From Dyadobacter fanqingshengii (GTDB lineage: Bacteria; Bacteroidota; Bacteroidia; Cytophagales; Spirosomataceae): 64,000 bases of DNA. The notes below the pieces were generated by a model. That model made no database searches, had not been told where the DNA came from, and was given only the letters and a program-made list of their open reading frames with translations. The stretch lies in assembly GCF_023822005.2 (NCBI RefSeq), contig NZ_CP098806.1, positions 1,984,001 to 2,048,000 of the forward strand. The letters are read 5' to 3'. The translations under genes and the position numbers were made by a program. Positions 45,534 to 53,852 of this stretch are shown in pieces (the stretch's first letter is position 1; every line of letters starts with the position of its first letter).

Positions 45534-48500
45534 TTAAAACTTAATGTTCAAACCCAGGTTCAAGATCCTCTGCTGCGGATAAAACTGTCCGCTGGTGTTA
45601 TTTCCTTCGGGATCATAATCTTTCACACCCGTGATCGTGAAGAGGTTAAATGCGCTGGCGTAGATTCTGAGGGACGCAATTTTAATCTTCGACAATGCGT
45701 CTTTTGGCAATGTATAACCCACTTCAATGTTTTTCAAACGCACAAATGATGCGTTGTCCAGCCAGAACGTGTTGGCATAAAGCCCCCCGTTGATGGAAGA
45801 AGAAGCGCGCGTATCAACACGTGGATAAGAACCTTCCGGGTTGCTTGGGCTCCAACGATTGTCGGCCCAACTGCTGTAAAAGTTTCCTACTTGTCCCGAT
45901 TCAGGAAGCACATACTGGCTTACCATGCCCTGGCCTGAGAAAACAACCGATGCGTCAAATGCCTTGTAACCCCCATTCAAGACCAATCCATATGTCAGTA
46001 AAGGCACATTTCCGTAAGGCGTTCTGGTCTGGTCGTCGGCTGTGATTTCGCCATCGCCGTTATAATCTTCCAGGATCAGGTCACCCAATTGTGCGCCTTT
46101 CAGGTGCGGATATGCGTCCAGATCTGCCTGCGTGCGGAAAATGCCGATCGAGTTGTACAGCAAATTGGTGTAAAGCGGCCCGCCTGTCTGACGCTGGTAA
46201 TCCAGTGTTCCCGGCGCTTCGTCCATAAATACAACCTTACTTTTGGCATAGGTCACATTTCCAGAAATGTTGTAGCGGAATGTTCCTGAGTGATTATAAC
46301 CCAATGTGGCTTCAAAACCAGAGCTATTCACCTTTCCAATGTTCTGATCCGGCACCAAAGGTGTGTTATCGGTGGTTTTAAACGGATTCACAATTCCGGA
46401 AGTGTTTGGAATAGAGGCGTTTCTTGCCGCCAGGATATCGGACCGCTTTTGTTGGAAATAAATAACTTCTAAGCTGAAATTTTTGAGGATAACAGCATTA
46501 AGCCCAATGTCCATTTTCTTAGCTACTTCCCATGTAATGTTTGGGTTAGCGAGCTTGGTAAGGTCAATGCCAGGCGTGATTACATTGGAACCAAGCACAT
46601 ATTGGTTTACAAAAGAATAGTTGTTGTAATACTGGAATTGGCCAACGTTATCATTACCCAGCGAACCGTAAGAAGCACGGATTTTAAGATCATTAATAAA
46701 ATTCACGCTGTTCTTGAACCAATCTTCTTCCGAAATACGGTAACCGGCTGATATAGAGGGAAAAAAGCCGAATTGTTTTCCTTTCGGAAATACGGAAGAA
46801 CCGTCGATACGGGCCTGCACTTCGGCCAGATATTTTTCGCTGAAGTTGTAAGCGATACGGCCTATCACGCTCTTACGAGTGAAATTATAGCTGCTTCCGG
46901 AGTTGTTTTTGTCCGTGGCTGCCGCGCCGCCCTGTGAAAGTTCAGGCGTTGAAACGGTCGGGTAATTGATGCGGGACGCGTCAAATTTCACCTCGTTACG
47001 CTTGTTTTGCTCATAAGCCACAAATGCATTCACGTTATGGTTACCGAATTGTCTCAAAAAGCTCATCCGGATGTTCTGCGTGACGTTGGTAATGTTCAGC
47101 TGGGATTGCGTCAGGGACGCAGCTCCTGCCGAGCCGCCTGTCACCACAGCATTGTAAGCGCCTGTATCGCCGTTGTAGTTGTAAAGCGTGTAAGGTGTGC
47201 TGAAATTTTTAGAGAAATTGAAAGATTTATCCACTGAGAAAAATCCGTCCACAGACAATCCCTCTACAAAAGGCAGGTCATAACTTCCGCGAAGTATCCC
47301 GTTAAAAACGGAAGTCGGGTTGTTGATCGTTCCGCCCATATCTTTTCCCAGCACCACCGGATTGCTGTTTTCTACGCCTGTGGAGTAAAATCCGTTCGGG
47401 TAGCGCGAAATGACGGTTGGATAAGCGCGGTAAATGGAGCGGAATGTGTTCCCAGCAGAAGAAATCGGAAATTGACGGTTTTCCTGGCGTCCTGATACCG
47501 AAAGGCCTACTTTGAAATCCTTCGTAACATTGGCGTCAATGTTTGAGCGGAAGTTATATTGCTTGTATTTCGTTGCGCCGTTTTTGTATAAACCATCCTG
47601 ATAAATCGTCCCCAGCGACACATAATATTTTACATTCTCCGTCCCGCCGTTAATGCCCAGATTGTGCTGATTTTGCAATGCAAATTTATTCAGGGTCTCC
47701 TTTTGCCAATCCGTATTCGGGTAATTCAATGGATCGGACCCGTTCCTGAATTTCTCGATTTCCTCGGCTGTATAAAACTGGTTCATGCCGCCGGCAGGAT
47801 TGTTATAATAGTCGATCTCGTTCAGGATGTTCGCATAAGTTGGTGCATCAGCCAGGCCGGGAAGCCTTGTCGGGGATGAGAAACCTTGGTTGAAACTGTA
47901 AGAAATGACCGGCTTTCCGGTTGTCCCTCTTTTGGTGGTTACCAGGATAACGCCGTTCGCCGCGCGACTGCCGTAAACGGCGGCAGAAGCATCTTTCAAA
48001 ATGGAAATGCTCTCAATGTCATTTGGATCCAGACGTTCCAAACCGCCAACCTGACCAGGAATTCCGTCCACTACGACCAGCACATCGTTATTTCCAGTTG
48101 ATGCGAAACCGCGGATGGTGTAACTGGAACCGTCATAACCCGGCTCCCCGCCCCTGTTATTGGCAACAAAACCAGAAAAGCGGCCTGCTAATGAGTTCGA
48201 AAGGTTTGGCTGCGGGCTTTTTACAATGTCTGCGCCTTTCACTTCTGAAACAGACCCCGTTAAGGTTGCCTTTTTCTGCGTTCCGTAACCTACCACCACA
48301 ATTTCTTGCAATGTTTTGTCATTGGTCAGCAATTTCACCTCAATATCGCTGCGGTTTGCCACGGCAACTTCCTGATTGATATAGCCAATGTAAGTAAATA
48401 CCAGTGTGCCGTTCGGATCAGAGATGCTGAGTGAATATTTACCGTCTGCGTCGGTTGTGGTTCCGGTGGATGTTCCTTTCAAGATCACGCTTGCACCCGG

Positions 48501-48677
48501 AAGCGATTCTCCGTTTTCAGAAGTAACAGTCCCTTTCACCACAAATGCATTCTGCGCAAAACCGCAGAGCGACATCATTGCCAGGAAAAGAGTCAGCCGG
48601 ATATGCCGCCACATCCTGGCCTCGATTCCGCTAAACACCACAGGCAACGCCCACCTTCTTCGAAAAGATTTCTTCAT
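45534..48677 (-). CDS. SusC/RagA-family TonB-dependent receptor of the GH30 locus
   Basis: A 1047-residue outer-membrane channel with carboxypeptidase-regulatory-like domain (VKGTVTSENGESLPGASVI), EIVVVGYGTQKKATLTGSV, plug residues IESISILKDASAAVYGSRA, and barrel to LGLNIKF. It has no STN domain; the adjacent regulator is an HTCS instead. The first ATG (48677) precedes a basic 21-residue stretch; the ATG at 48614 (MWRHIRLTLFLAMMSLCGFA) would give a more typical signal peptide and is an alternative. Promoter and candidate operator elements lie upstream at 48754-48812. Confidence 0.93.
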   Translation of the reverse strand: MKKSFRRRWALPVVFSGIEARMWRHIRLTLFLAMMSLCGFAQNAFVVKGTVTSENGESLPGASVILKGTSTGTTTDADGKYSLSISDPNGTLVFTYIGYINQEVAVANRSDIEVKLLTNDKTLQEIVVVGYGTQKKATLTGSVSEVKGADIVKSPQPNLSNSLAGRFSGFVANNRGGEPGYDGSSYTIRGFASTGNNDVLVVVDGIPGQVGGLERLDPNDIESISILKDASAAVYGSRAANGVILVTTKRGTTGKPVISYSFNQGFSSPTRLPGLADAPTYANILNEIDYYNNPAGGMNQFYTAEEIEKFRNGSDPLNYPNTDWQKETLNKFALQNQHNLGINGGTENVKYYVSLGTIYQDGLYKNGATKYKQYNFRSNIDANVTKDFKVGLSVSGRQENRQFPISSAGNTFRSIYRAYPTVISRYPNGFYSTGVENSNPVVLGKDMGGTINNPTSVFNGILRGSYDLPFVEGLSVDGFFSVDKSFNFSKNFSTPYTLYNYNGDTGAYNAVVTGGSAGAASLTQSQLNITNVTQNIRMSFLRQFGNHNVNAFVAYEQNKRNEVKFDASRINYPTVSTPELSQGGAAATDKNNSGSSYNFTRKSVIGRIAYNFSEKYLAEVQARIDGSSVFPKGKQFGFFPSISAGYRISEEDWFKNSVNFINDLKIRASYGSLGNDNVGQFQYYNNYSFVNQYVLGSNVITPGIDLTKLANPNITWEVAKKMDIGLNAVILKNFSLEVIYFQQKRSDILAARNASIPNTSGIVNPFKTTDNTPLVPDQNIGKVNSSGFEATLGYNHSGTFRYNISGNVTYAKSKVVFMDEAPGTLDYQRQTGGPLYTNLLYNSIGIFRTQADLDAYPHLKGAQLGDLILEDYNGDGEITADDQTRTPYGNVPLLTYGLVLNGGYKAFDASVVFSGQGMVSQYVLPESGQVGNFYSSWADNRWSPSNPEGSYPRVDTRASSSINGGLYANTFWLDNASFVRLKNIEVGYTLPKDALSKIKIASLRIYASAFNLFTITGVKDYDPEGNNTSGQFYPQQRILNLGLNIKF

Positions 48678-48753
48678 AAATCAATGGTTAAATAATTAAG
48701 GTAATTGGTTGTCATTACAAAAAGCCGGTCAGCCGTTTTATGAATTGACCAAT

Positions 48754-48761
48754 CAAAAGTA
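48754..48761 (-). promoter_or_regulatory. Bacteroidota -7 promoter element upstream of susC
   Basis: TACTTTTG on the minus strand matches the TAnnTTTG consensus exactly. It lies 77 bp upstream of the susC start at 48677. I see no good -33 TTG at the usual distance, which is common at activator-dependent promoters. Confidence 0.6.
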
Positions 48762-48783
48762 TGATTATTTGTATTTGGCAGGC

Positions 48784-48812
48784 GGGGGTCATTTTCACAT
48801 TAAGAAGGGGGT
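48784..48812 (-). promoter_or_regulatory. Paired ACCCCC direct repeats, candidate HTCS binding site
   Basis: On the minus strand two ACCCCC hexamers begin 23 bp apart (48812 and 48789), the second starting 28 bp before the TACTTTTG element, where an activator would touch RNA polymerase. The HTCS gene is the next gene upstream. Direct repeats spaced by about two helical turns suit AraC-type dimers, but binding is inferred. Confidence 0.4.
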
Positions 48813-48820
48813 ATATCAAT

Positions 48821-48854
48821 AAAAAATGCCCGATCCATGAGAAATCGGGCATTT
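48821..48854 (-). terminator. Rho-independent terminator after the HTCS gene
   Basis: On the minus strand an 11-bp perfect stem (AAATGCCCGAT with ATCGGGCATTT) and a 9-nt loop are followed by further T. It begins 28 bp after the regulator stop and separates its transcript from susC. Confidence 0.88.
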
Positions 48855-48881
48855 GAAAAAGAAATTTTGAAATTGGATCGA

Positions 48882-49511
48882 CTAATTGTCCAATTTATTT
48901 TGAAAAACACCTCGGTTAACCTGGAAATTTTCGTGGAATGGGTTGCGGTACTTTTTGACATATTCCGATGGCTTCATTTCAAAAAGCTTGTGGAATTGTT
49001 CCCTGAAATACTTGATATCATTGATTCCAACCTGATAAGCCACTTCCGAAATGGTGATGTCCGTCGTGATCAAAATTTGAGCAGCGCGGCGGAGGCGAAT
49101 GAAGCGGATGAAGCTGTTGGTGGACTGGCCCGAAATAGATTTGATGCGGTTATATAATGTCGAATGGCTCATCCCGATTTCGGCAGCGAGCACCTTAATG
49201 GAAAAGTCAGGATCGGTCAGATGGTTTTCAACGACACGGATGCATTCTTTCAGAAACTCCTTGTATTCCGACGAAATCTTGAAGTCGTTTGCCTGCAATG
49301 TGATTTCGTTGTAAAAATATCTTTGCAGATCATTCCGGCTTTTCAGGATCGCATCCACCCGTGCCACGAGCAACGCTTTGTCAAATGGCTTGCTAATGTA
49401 ATCGTCCGCGCCGCCTTCAATGCCTTTCAACCGCGATTCCTGGGAAGTGCTGGCTGTCAGCAGATAACCGGAATGTGGCTCAATGTCAAGTCCCTTTTGA
49501 TCTGGCCGCAC
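48882..49511 (-). CDS. C-terminal part of hybrid two-component regulator (end of REC plus AraC-type HTH), split by frameshift
   Basis: This frame holds what the upstream 1205-residue protein lacks. Residues 1-16 before YLLTAS are out-of-frame; then LLTASTSQESRLKG and GGADDYISKPFD complete a receiver domain with its conserved Thr/Ser and Lys. The final 110 residues form an AraC-type helix-turn-helix (VLAAEIGMSHSTLYNRIKS, ISEVAYQVGINDIKYFREQF, PSEYVKKYR). The first codon is GTG at 49511, but separate initiation is unlikely to give a working protein. Genuine sequence resumes at about 49462, where one base appears to be missing. If the frameshift is real, the DNA-binding half is not made as part of the sensor. 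Confidence 0.85.
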   Translation of the reverse strand: MRPDQKGLDIEPHSGYLLTASTSQESRLKGIEGGADDYISKPFDKALLVARVDAILKSRNDLQRYFYNEITLQANDFKISSEYKEFLKECIRVVENHLTDPDFSIKVLAAEIGMSHSTLYNRIKSISGQSTNSFIRFIRLRRAAQILITTDITISEVAYQVGINDIKYFREQFHKLFEMKPSEYVKKYRNPFHENFQVNRGVFQNKLDN

Positions 49512-52500
49512 ATCTCAATCCCGCTGATACCATCCATGAAAACATCGCTGATGACAATGTCAGGCAAATGTTTTCTTACCAGCGCGATGCCATCTTCGCC
49601 ATTCTCTGCCTGCAAAAGCTTAAATTTTCCGGTAAATGCCTGGCCAATATATTGCCTGATATCCGCGTCGTCTTCCACGATCAGCATGGTTTTGATATCG
49701 GAGCTAAGCTCTTCCACAACCATTTGATGTTTGGAAATAGCAGATGAGGTAAGTAAAGTGCCGTCTTCCGAAAGTTCTTCCAAAAGCACGGAATTCCCTT
49801 CCTCGCCGCTGAACGGCCGATCGGTCGTCAATAATTGCGGATGCGCTTTCCATAATAAAACCGTGAAAATAGTGCCGCTCCCTGAAATTGATTCATAGTG
49901 AATGGTTCCAAAATGGCTTTCAACGAAGGTTTTGGTCAAATACAAACCGATACCGAAGCCGCCTTTGGAAGGAAACCGGCCATCCTGAAACTGGTGAAAT
50001 ACAGAAAAAATGCTATCGCCTGCATTTGCCGGAATGCCAGGACCCGAGTCACTGACGGTGATCTGCACTTGTTCACCCATTTCAGTGATTTCCAGTTTCA
50101 CATTTCCATTTTTTGGCGCGTATTTGACTGCATTTGAAACAAGGTTAAACAGCGCAATTTCTATTTTTTCCCGGTCTGCGATCAATTCCAGATCCTCGTT
50201 CGGGCTCACAAACTGATAGTTAATGTGCTTTTGCTCAGCCTGATGCGTAAAACAATGAAAAACTTCAAGCGCCAATTTTGTAATGTTCTGAACGGCCGGG
50301 TTCAGCTTGTCCGCTTCCCTGTCCGCTTTTCTGAAAAGCAGCAGCTGATCCACCATACTTAGCAGCCGTTTTGCATTGCGATACACAATGTTAAGGCTAT
50401 TCTGATCGGGGTGGCGGTTCTCGGCTTTGAGTAATAATTCTTTTACGGGGTTGATAATCAGGGTTAACGGTGTGCGGAATTCATGCGAAATGTGTGTAAA
50501 GAAAGCCAGTTTCTTCTCGTTCAGTTCTTTCTCTTTCTGGGTCTCAAAGTGCGCCATCTGCACTTCATATTTCAACCGCGCCTGCCGGATCTTATATTGC
50601 TGGTAATAGTAGATAATCAAGCCTGCAACAGCCATATAGAGCAAATATGCCCACCAACTCTGATACCAGGGCGGCAAAACCCGCACATGCAGGCTAGCCA
50701 CATTCTCAAACCAAATGCCATCCTGATTGGCAGATTTCACTTTAAAATAATAATCGCCCGGCGGCAGATAACGGTAAGTCGCCGACCGCTCGTTTTGAAC
50801 GTAGTTCCAATCCATATCCAACCCTTCCAGCTTGTAAGCGAAGCGGTTACGGTCGGGATATGCATAGTTTAATGCAGTATATTGAATGGCAAAAACAGAT
50901 TGACTGGGCTGCAAAATGATCTCCTTCTGATCAGCAATCTGCTTTTCAAGGATGATTTTGCCATCTTTTTTGGCACCCACTGCTACATTTTGCCCGAACA
51001 GTTGCAGACCGGTGATCATTACTTTGGGTTCGTAGGCCGAAGGCTTGATGTCAGCCGGAGAAAAGAGGTTCCAGCCTTCGGTTCCGCCAAAAATCATCGC
51101 TTTTTTACGCTCTATATAAAGCGCCGAATTGGGATTGAACTGCCCGCCCTGCAATCCATTGCTCTGGTCGTAATGATCGATCTGCATGTTGGAAAGATTA
51201 ATCCTGGACAAACCTTTGTTTGTGCTAAACCAAATATTATCAACGCTTTCTGCCTGAATCGCGTAAATGACATCATTCGCGAGACCATTCTTTTCAGTGA
51301 AATGCCGTGTTGTGCCGTTTTTCGTGTCAAAGATCAAAAGCCCGTTTCCCTCCGAGCCGATCCACAACCTGTCTTTTGCGTCATAAAGCAGTGAAAATAT
51401 GATGCGGTTCGACAAGTAACCCGCTTTGCCCGGCTCATTGAAAAACGACTTGAACTGCATCGTGCTAACATTCAGATAATTCAGCCCGCCGCCATAAGTG
51501 CCGATCCAGAGATTTCCCTTTCCATCCTCTTCTATCGCCCGCACATCGTTGGAATTGATGCTGCTGTTTGTGGTCACAAAATTCTGGAATGTGCCTTTTT
51601 TACGATCGAAAAGAGCCAGTCCACCCCCATTGGTCCCGACCCACAGATTGCGTTTCCGGTCTTCATAAATAACCCGAACATCGTTTTTGCTAAGGCTCGC
51701 CGGGTTTCCGGGGATATTGGCAAATTGTTTAAAGGAGTCTTTCGCGGGATCATATTGGAAAAGGCCGCCGGAATAGGTGCCAAACCATAAATTGTCATCC
51801 CTGCCGCGGTGTGCCGCGATGACCGCCCCGTCCGAAAGCCCGCCCGGCGCATTGCTAACCGCATAATGCTTCACTGTTTCACCCGAACTTTTGGTTTTGT
51901 AAATGCCGTCCCCGTCCGTTCCCAGCCACAGAAATCCATCCTTATCCATGCACATGCCGTAAAAACGCAGGTAACTTTCGGCCCTCGAATCCTGGATTTT
52001 CTTCTCAAAACTTCTGAATTTCTCGGGAATACTGCTGATCAGGTAAACGCCCTCGCCGTAAGTTCCGAGCCAGATATTGCGGTCGGCATCCATGTAAATA
52101 GACTGGACCGAACGCTGTGTAATGCCTTCGTTTTTTGAATTATTGACCTTCTCAAAAGCATAAGCTTCCGGCTTCCGATCCGTCAGTTGCGTGAGGTCCA
52201 GGCTGTAAAGTCCGCCGTCCTGCACGCCTACGAGCAGTTGCCCGCGATGGTTTTCCAGTAGTGAAAGATATATATCGCTTCGGTGGTTTCCGGGCAAATG
52301 TAAATTGTAGAACCTGGACTCATTTCGTTTGAATAAAATCAAACCCCTGGCCGACGCAATCCAGACATTACCTAAATGATCCTCATAAATGCTGTTGATT
52401 CGCGTGGAAGGGACATTATGCAAGTCCAGGCTGGCTTTGGCAAGCTTCCTGTTTTTATCCACCTTAAAAACATCAATCCCCGATTCCCGTGTCCCCAGCC

Positions 52501-53074
52501 ATAGCAGGCCTTTGGAATCTTCAAATGCATTAAGGATCGAATTGGTGTTGAGATTTTTGAGGTTTTGCTGATTGTAATAGGTAAATTTCTGAGCCTTTTT
52601 ATTGAAAAGAGCAAATCCGGCGCCGTTTAATGAGATCCAGAGGTTGCCATCCCGCGCCTGGGAAATGTCGCTTACATCTGTGCCCGCGCTGCCTTTGTCC
52701 GGCATTGGCGTGTGGCGTTTGAAAATCTCTTTTTCGGATATAAACTCGTTCAGGCCGTTGCGGGAACTGGTCCAAATAGTACCGTCCTGATCGCGGAACA
52801 CCGATTTGACGTAATTGCCAGAAAGACTTTGCTTGTTATTGGGGCTGTTTTTAAAGACTTTAAAAGAAGTGCCGTCGAACCGGTTGAGACCGTCGCCGGT
52901 TGCAAACCACATCAGCCCTTGTTTATCCTGAACAATGCTGTTTACAATGCCGAAAGACAGACCTTCTTTTAAGGAATACCGCAGCACCCTTCCACTCTCA
53001 GCAGCTAAAACCGGGAACATGCCCAGGCAGGATAAACCCAGGCCAATTAATGTTTTCAGGAACGTTCCCTTCAT
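49457..53074 (-). CDS. Hybrid two-component sensor (HTCS), N-terminal part, truncated in the receiver domain
   Basis: A 1205-residue membrane sensor. A signal peptide (to about 24) is followed by a two-bladed propeller region of Reg_prop repeats (for example SIVQDKQGLMWFATGDGLNRF and many GNLWIGTYGGGL-like units), a Y_Y_Y domain (FAYKLEGLDMDWNYV), a membrane helix (about 790-812), HisKA with phospho-acceptor His near 864 (THISHEFRTPLT), HATPase_c (NLVSNAVKYAP, DSGPGIP, GGFGIGLYL) and a receiver domain from about 1129 with Asp near 1177. It stops at HIPVIC where HIPVILLTA is expected; the rest lies in another frame at 48882. An intact protein would sense oligosaccharides in the periplasm and activate the susC locus downstream. 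Confidence 0.9.
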   Translation of the reverse strand: MKGTFLKTLIGLGLSCLGMFPVLAAESGRVLRYSLKEGLSFGIVNSIVQDKQGLMWFATGDGLNRFDGTSFKVFKNSPNNKQSLSGNYVKSVFRDQDGTIWTSSRNGLNEFISEKEIFKRHTPMPDKGSAGTDVSDISQARDGNLWISLNGAGFALFNKKAQKFTYYNQQNLKNLNTNSILNAFEDSKGLLWLGTRESGIDVFKVDKNRKLAKASLDLHNVPSTRINSIYEDHLGNVWIASARGLILFKRNESRFYNLHLPGNHRSDIYLSLLENHRGQLLVGVQDGGLYSLDLTQLTDRKPEAYAFEKVNNSKNEGITQRSVQSIYMDADRNIWLGTYGEGVYLISSIPEKFRSFEKKIQDSRAESYLRFYGMCMDKDGFLWLGTDGDGIYKTKSSGETVKHYAVSNAPGGLSDGAVIAAHRGRDDNLWFGTYSGGLFQYDPAKDSFKQFANIPGNPASLSKNDVRVIYEDRKRNLWVGTNGGGLALFDRKKGTFQNFVTTNSSINSNDVRAIEEDGKGNLWIGTYGGGLNYLNVSTMQFKSFFNEPGKAGYLSNRIIFSLLYDAKDRLWIGSEGNGLLIFDTKNGTTRHFTEKNGLANDVIYAIQAESVDNIWFSTNKGLSRINLSNMQIDHYDQSNGLQGGQFNPNSALYIERKKAMIFGGTEGWNLFSPADIKPSAYEPKVMITGLQLFGQNVAVGAKKDGKIILEKQIADQKEIILQPSQSVFAIQYTALNYAYPDRNRFAYKLEGLDMDWNYVQNERSATYRYLPPGDYYFKVKSANQDGIWFENVASLHVRVLPPWYQSWWAYLLYMAVAGLIIYYYQQYKIRQARLKYEVQMAHFETQKEKELNEKKLAFFTHISHEFRTPLTLIINPVKELLLKAENRHPDQNSLNIVYRNAKRLLSMVDQLLLFRKADREADKLNPAVQNITKLALEVFHCFTHQAEQKHINYQFVSPNEDLELIADREKIEIALFNLVSNAVKYAPKNGNVKLEITEMGEQVQITVSDSGPGIPANAGDSIFSVFHQFQDGRFPSKGGFGIGLYLTKTFVESHFGTIHYESISGSGTIFTVLLWKAHPQLLTTDRPFSGEEGNSVLLEELSEDGTLLTSSAISKHQMVVEELSSDIKTMLIVEDDADIRQYIGQAFTGKFKLLQAENGEDGIALVRKHLPDIVISDVFMDGISGIEMCGQIKRDLTLSHIPVIC

Positions 53075-53092
53075 TTTTAAGTCACTCGCAGT

Positions 53093-53335
53093 TTACTTCA
53101 ACCAACCCGCCTCTTTTGCCAAAAATAGCAATTCAATAACTACGATAATGCCGGTCACAGCGAAAACTGCATATTTGATCTTGTCCCTTTGGCTGATCGG
53201 CGCTTTCGGCTGCTCGACTTTTTTTTCAACCACCACTTTTTCAACAGGTTTCCTCATCAGCGGTGCATCCGCCCCGAGTTTCGCCTTATGAAGCTCAAAC
53301 AATTCCCTGCGCTTTTCCTCTAGATTTGAACTCAT
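53093..53335 (-). CDS. Small hypothetical protein with one C-terminal membrane helix
   Basis: An 80-residue protein with a charged N-terminal half (LEEKRRELFELHKAKL, then EKVVVEKKVEQPKAP) and one hydrophobic segment at about 55-73 (YAVFAVTGIIVVIELLFLA). I do not recognise it. It lies 18 bp upstream of the HTCS start on the same strand, so they may be cotranscribed, but a link to sensing is only a possibility. Confidence 0.68.
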   Translation of the reverse strand: MSSNLEEKRRELFELHKAKLGADAPLMRKPVEKVVVEKKVEQPKAPISQRDKIKYAVFAVTGIIVVIELLFLAKEAGWLK

Positions 53336-53447
53336 AAACCAAAATGTTTTTTAACCTAACAAATGGATTGTCAATGTTTTGTAAAAAACGTAAACATTTA
53401 TAATTAATTGAAAAAAAATGTGGGTTATTTCTCGTTAAAAAGCATTA

Positions 53448-53732
53448 TTAGTGGCTAAATGAAGCCTCTGTTTCAAGTACATCGGCTAGCTGATCAATTA
53501 GTTCGTTTGCCTCGTAGTAGTACTGCTGCTCATTTAGGATGCCTTGATTGTAGCGCACCAGCAAATTATCCAGATCGGCTTTGATCTGTCTGCGCTGGCG
53601 TTTTTCCGGCAAGCGCGGAGGGATTCGGTGCACCACGCGTTTGCGTTTCGGTCTGAAAAGATCGACAATATGGCTTAGTAAGAAGAAGCTGACGCCCACG
53701 ATCAGCACACCCAAAAGGTCCAGGAGTATCAT
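53448..53732 (-). CDS. Small hypothetical membrane-anchored protein
   Basis: A 94-residue protein with an N-terminal membrane helix (about 2-22, LLDLLGVLIVGVSFFLLS), a very basic segment (RPKRKRVVHRIPPRLPEKRQ) and an acidic helical C-terminus (LLVRYNQGILNEQQYYYEANELI) that resembles SHOCT-like short oligomerisation segments. I cannot assign a function. Flanking spacers of 112 and 120 bp show no clear signals. Confidence 0.65.
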   Translation of the reverse strand: MILLDLLGVLIVGVSFFLLSHIVDLFRPKRKRVVHRIPPRLPEKRQRRQIKADLDNLLVRYNQGILNEQQYYYEANELIDQLADVLETEASFSH

Positions 53733-53852
53733 CGCATAGCAATTACGCGCCTTGTCAGGCTATCCGTATCTATTAGATTAACAATTTACAGTTAATGATG
53801 CGATATCTCAACCATTTGGCGTCAAAGAAGATAAAAAATATAAAATTTATTT

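Noticed and set aside
49511..49511. Independent start of a separate AraC regulator gene at GTG 49511
   Set aside because: The first residues are not regulator-like and the receiver domain is cut in the middle; a frameshift of one gene explains both halves better.
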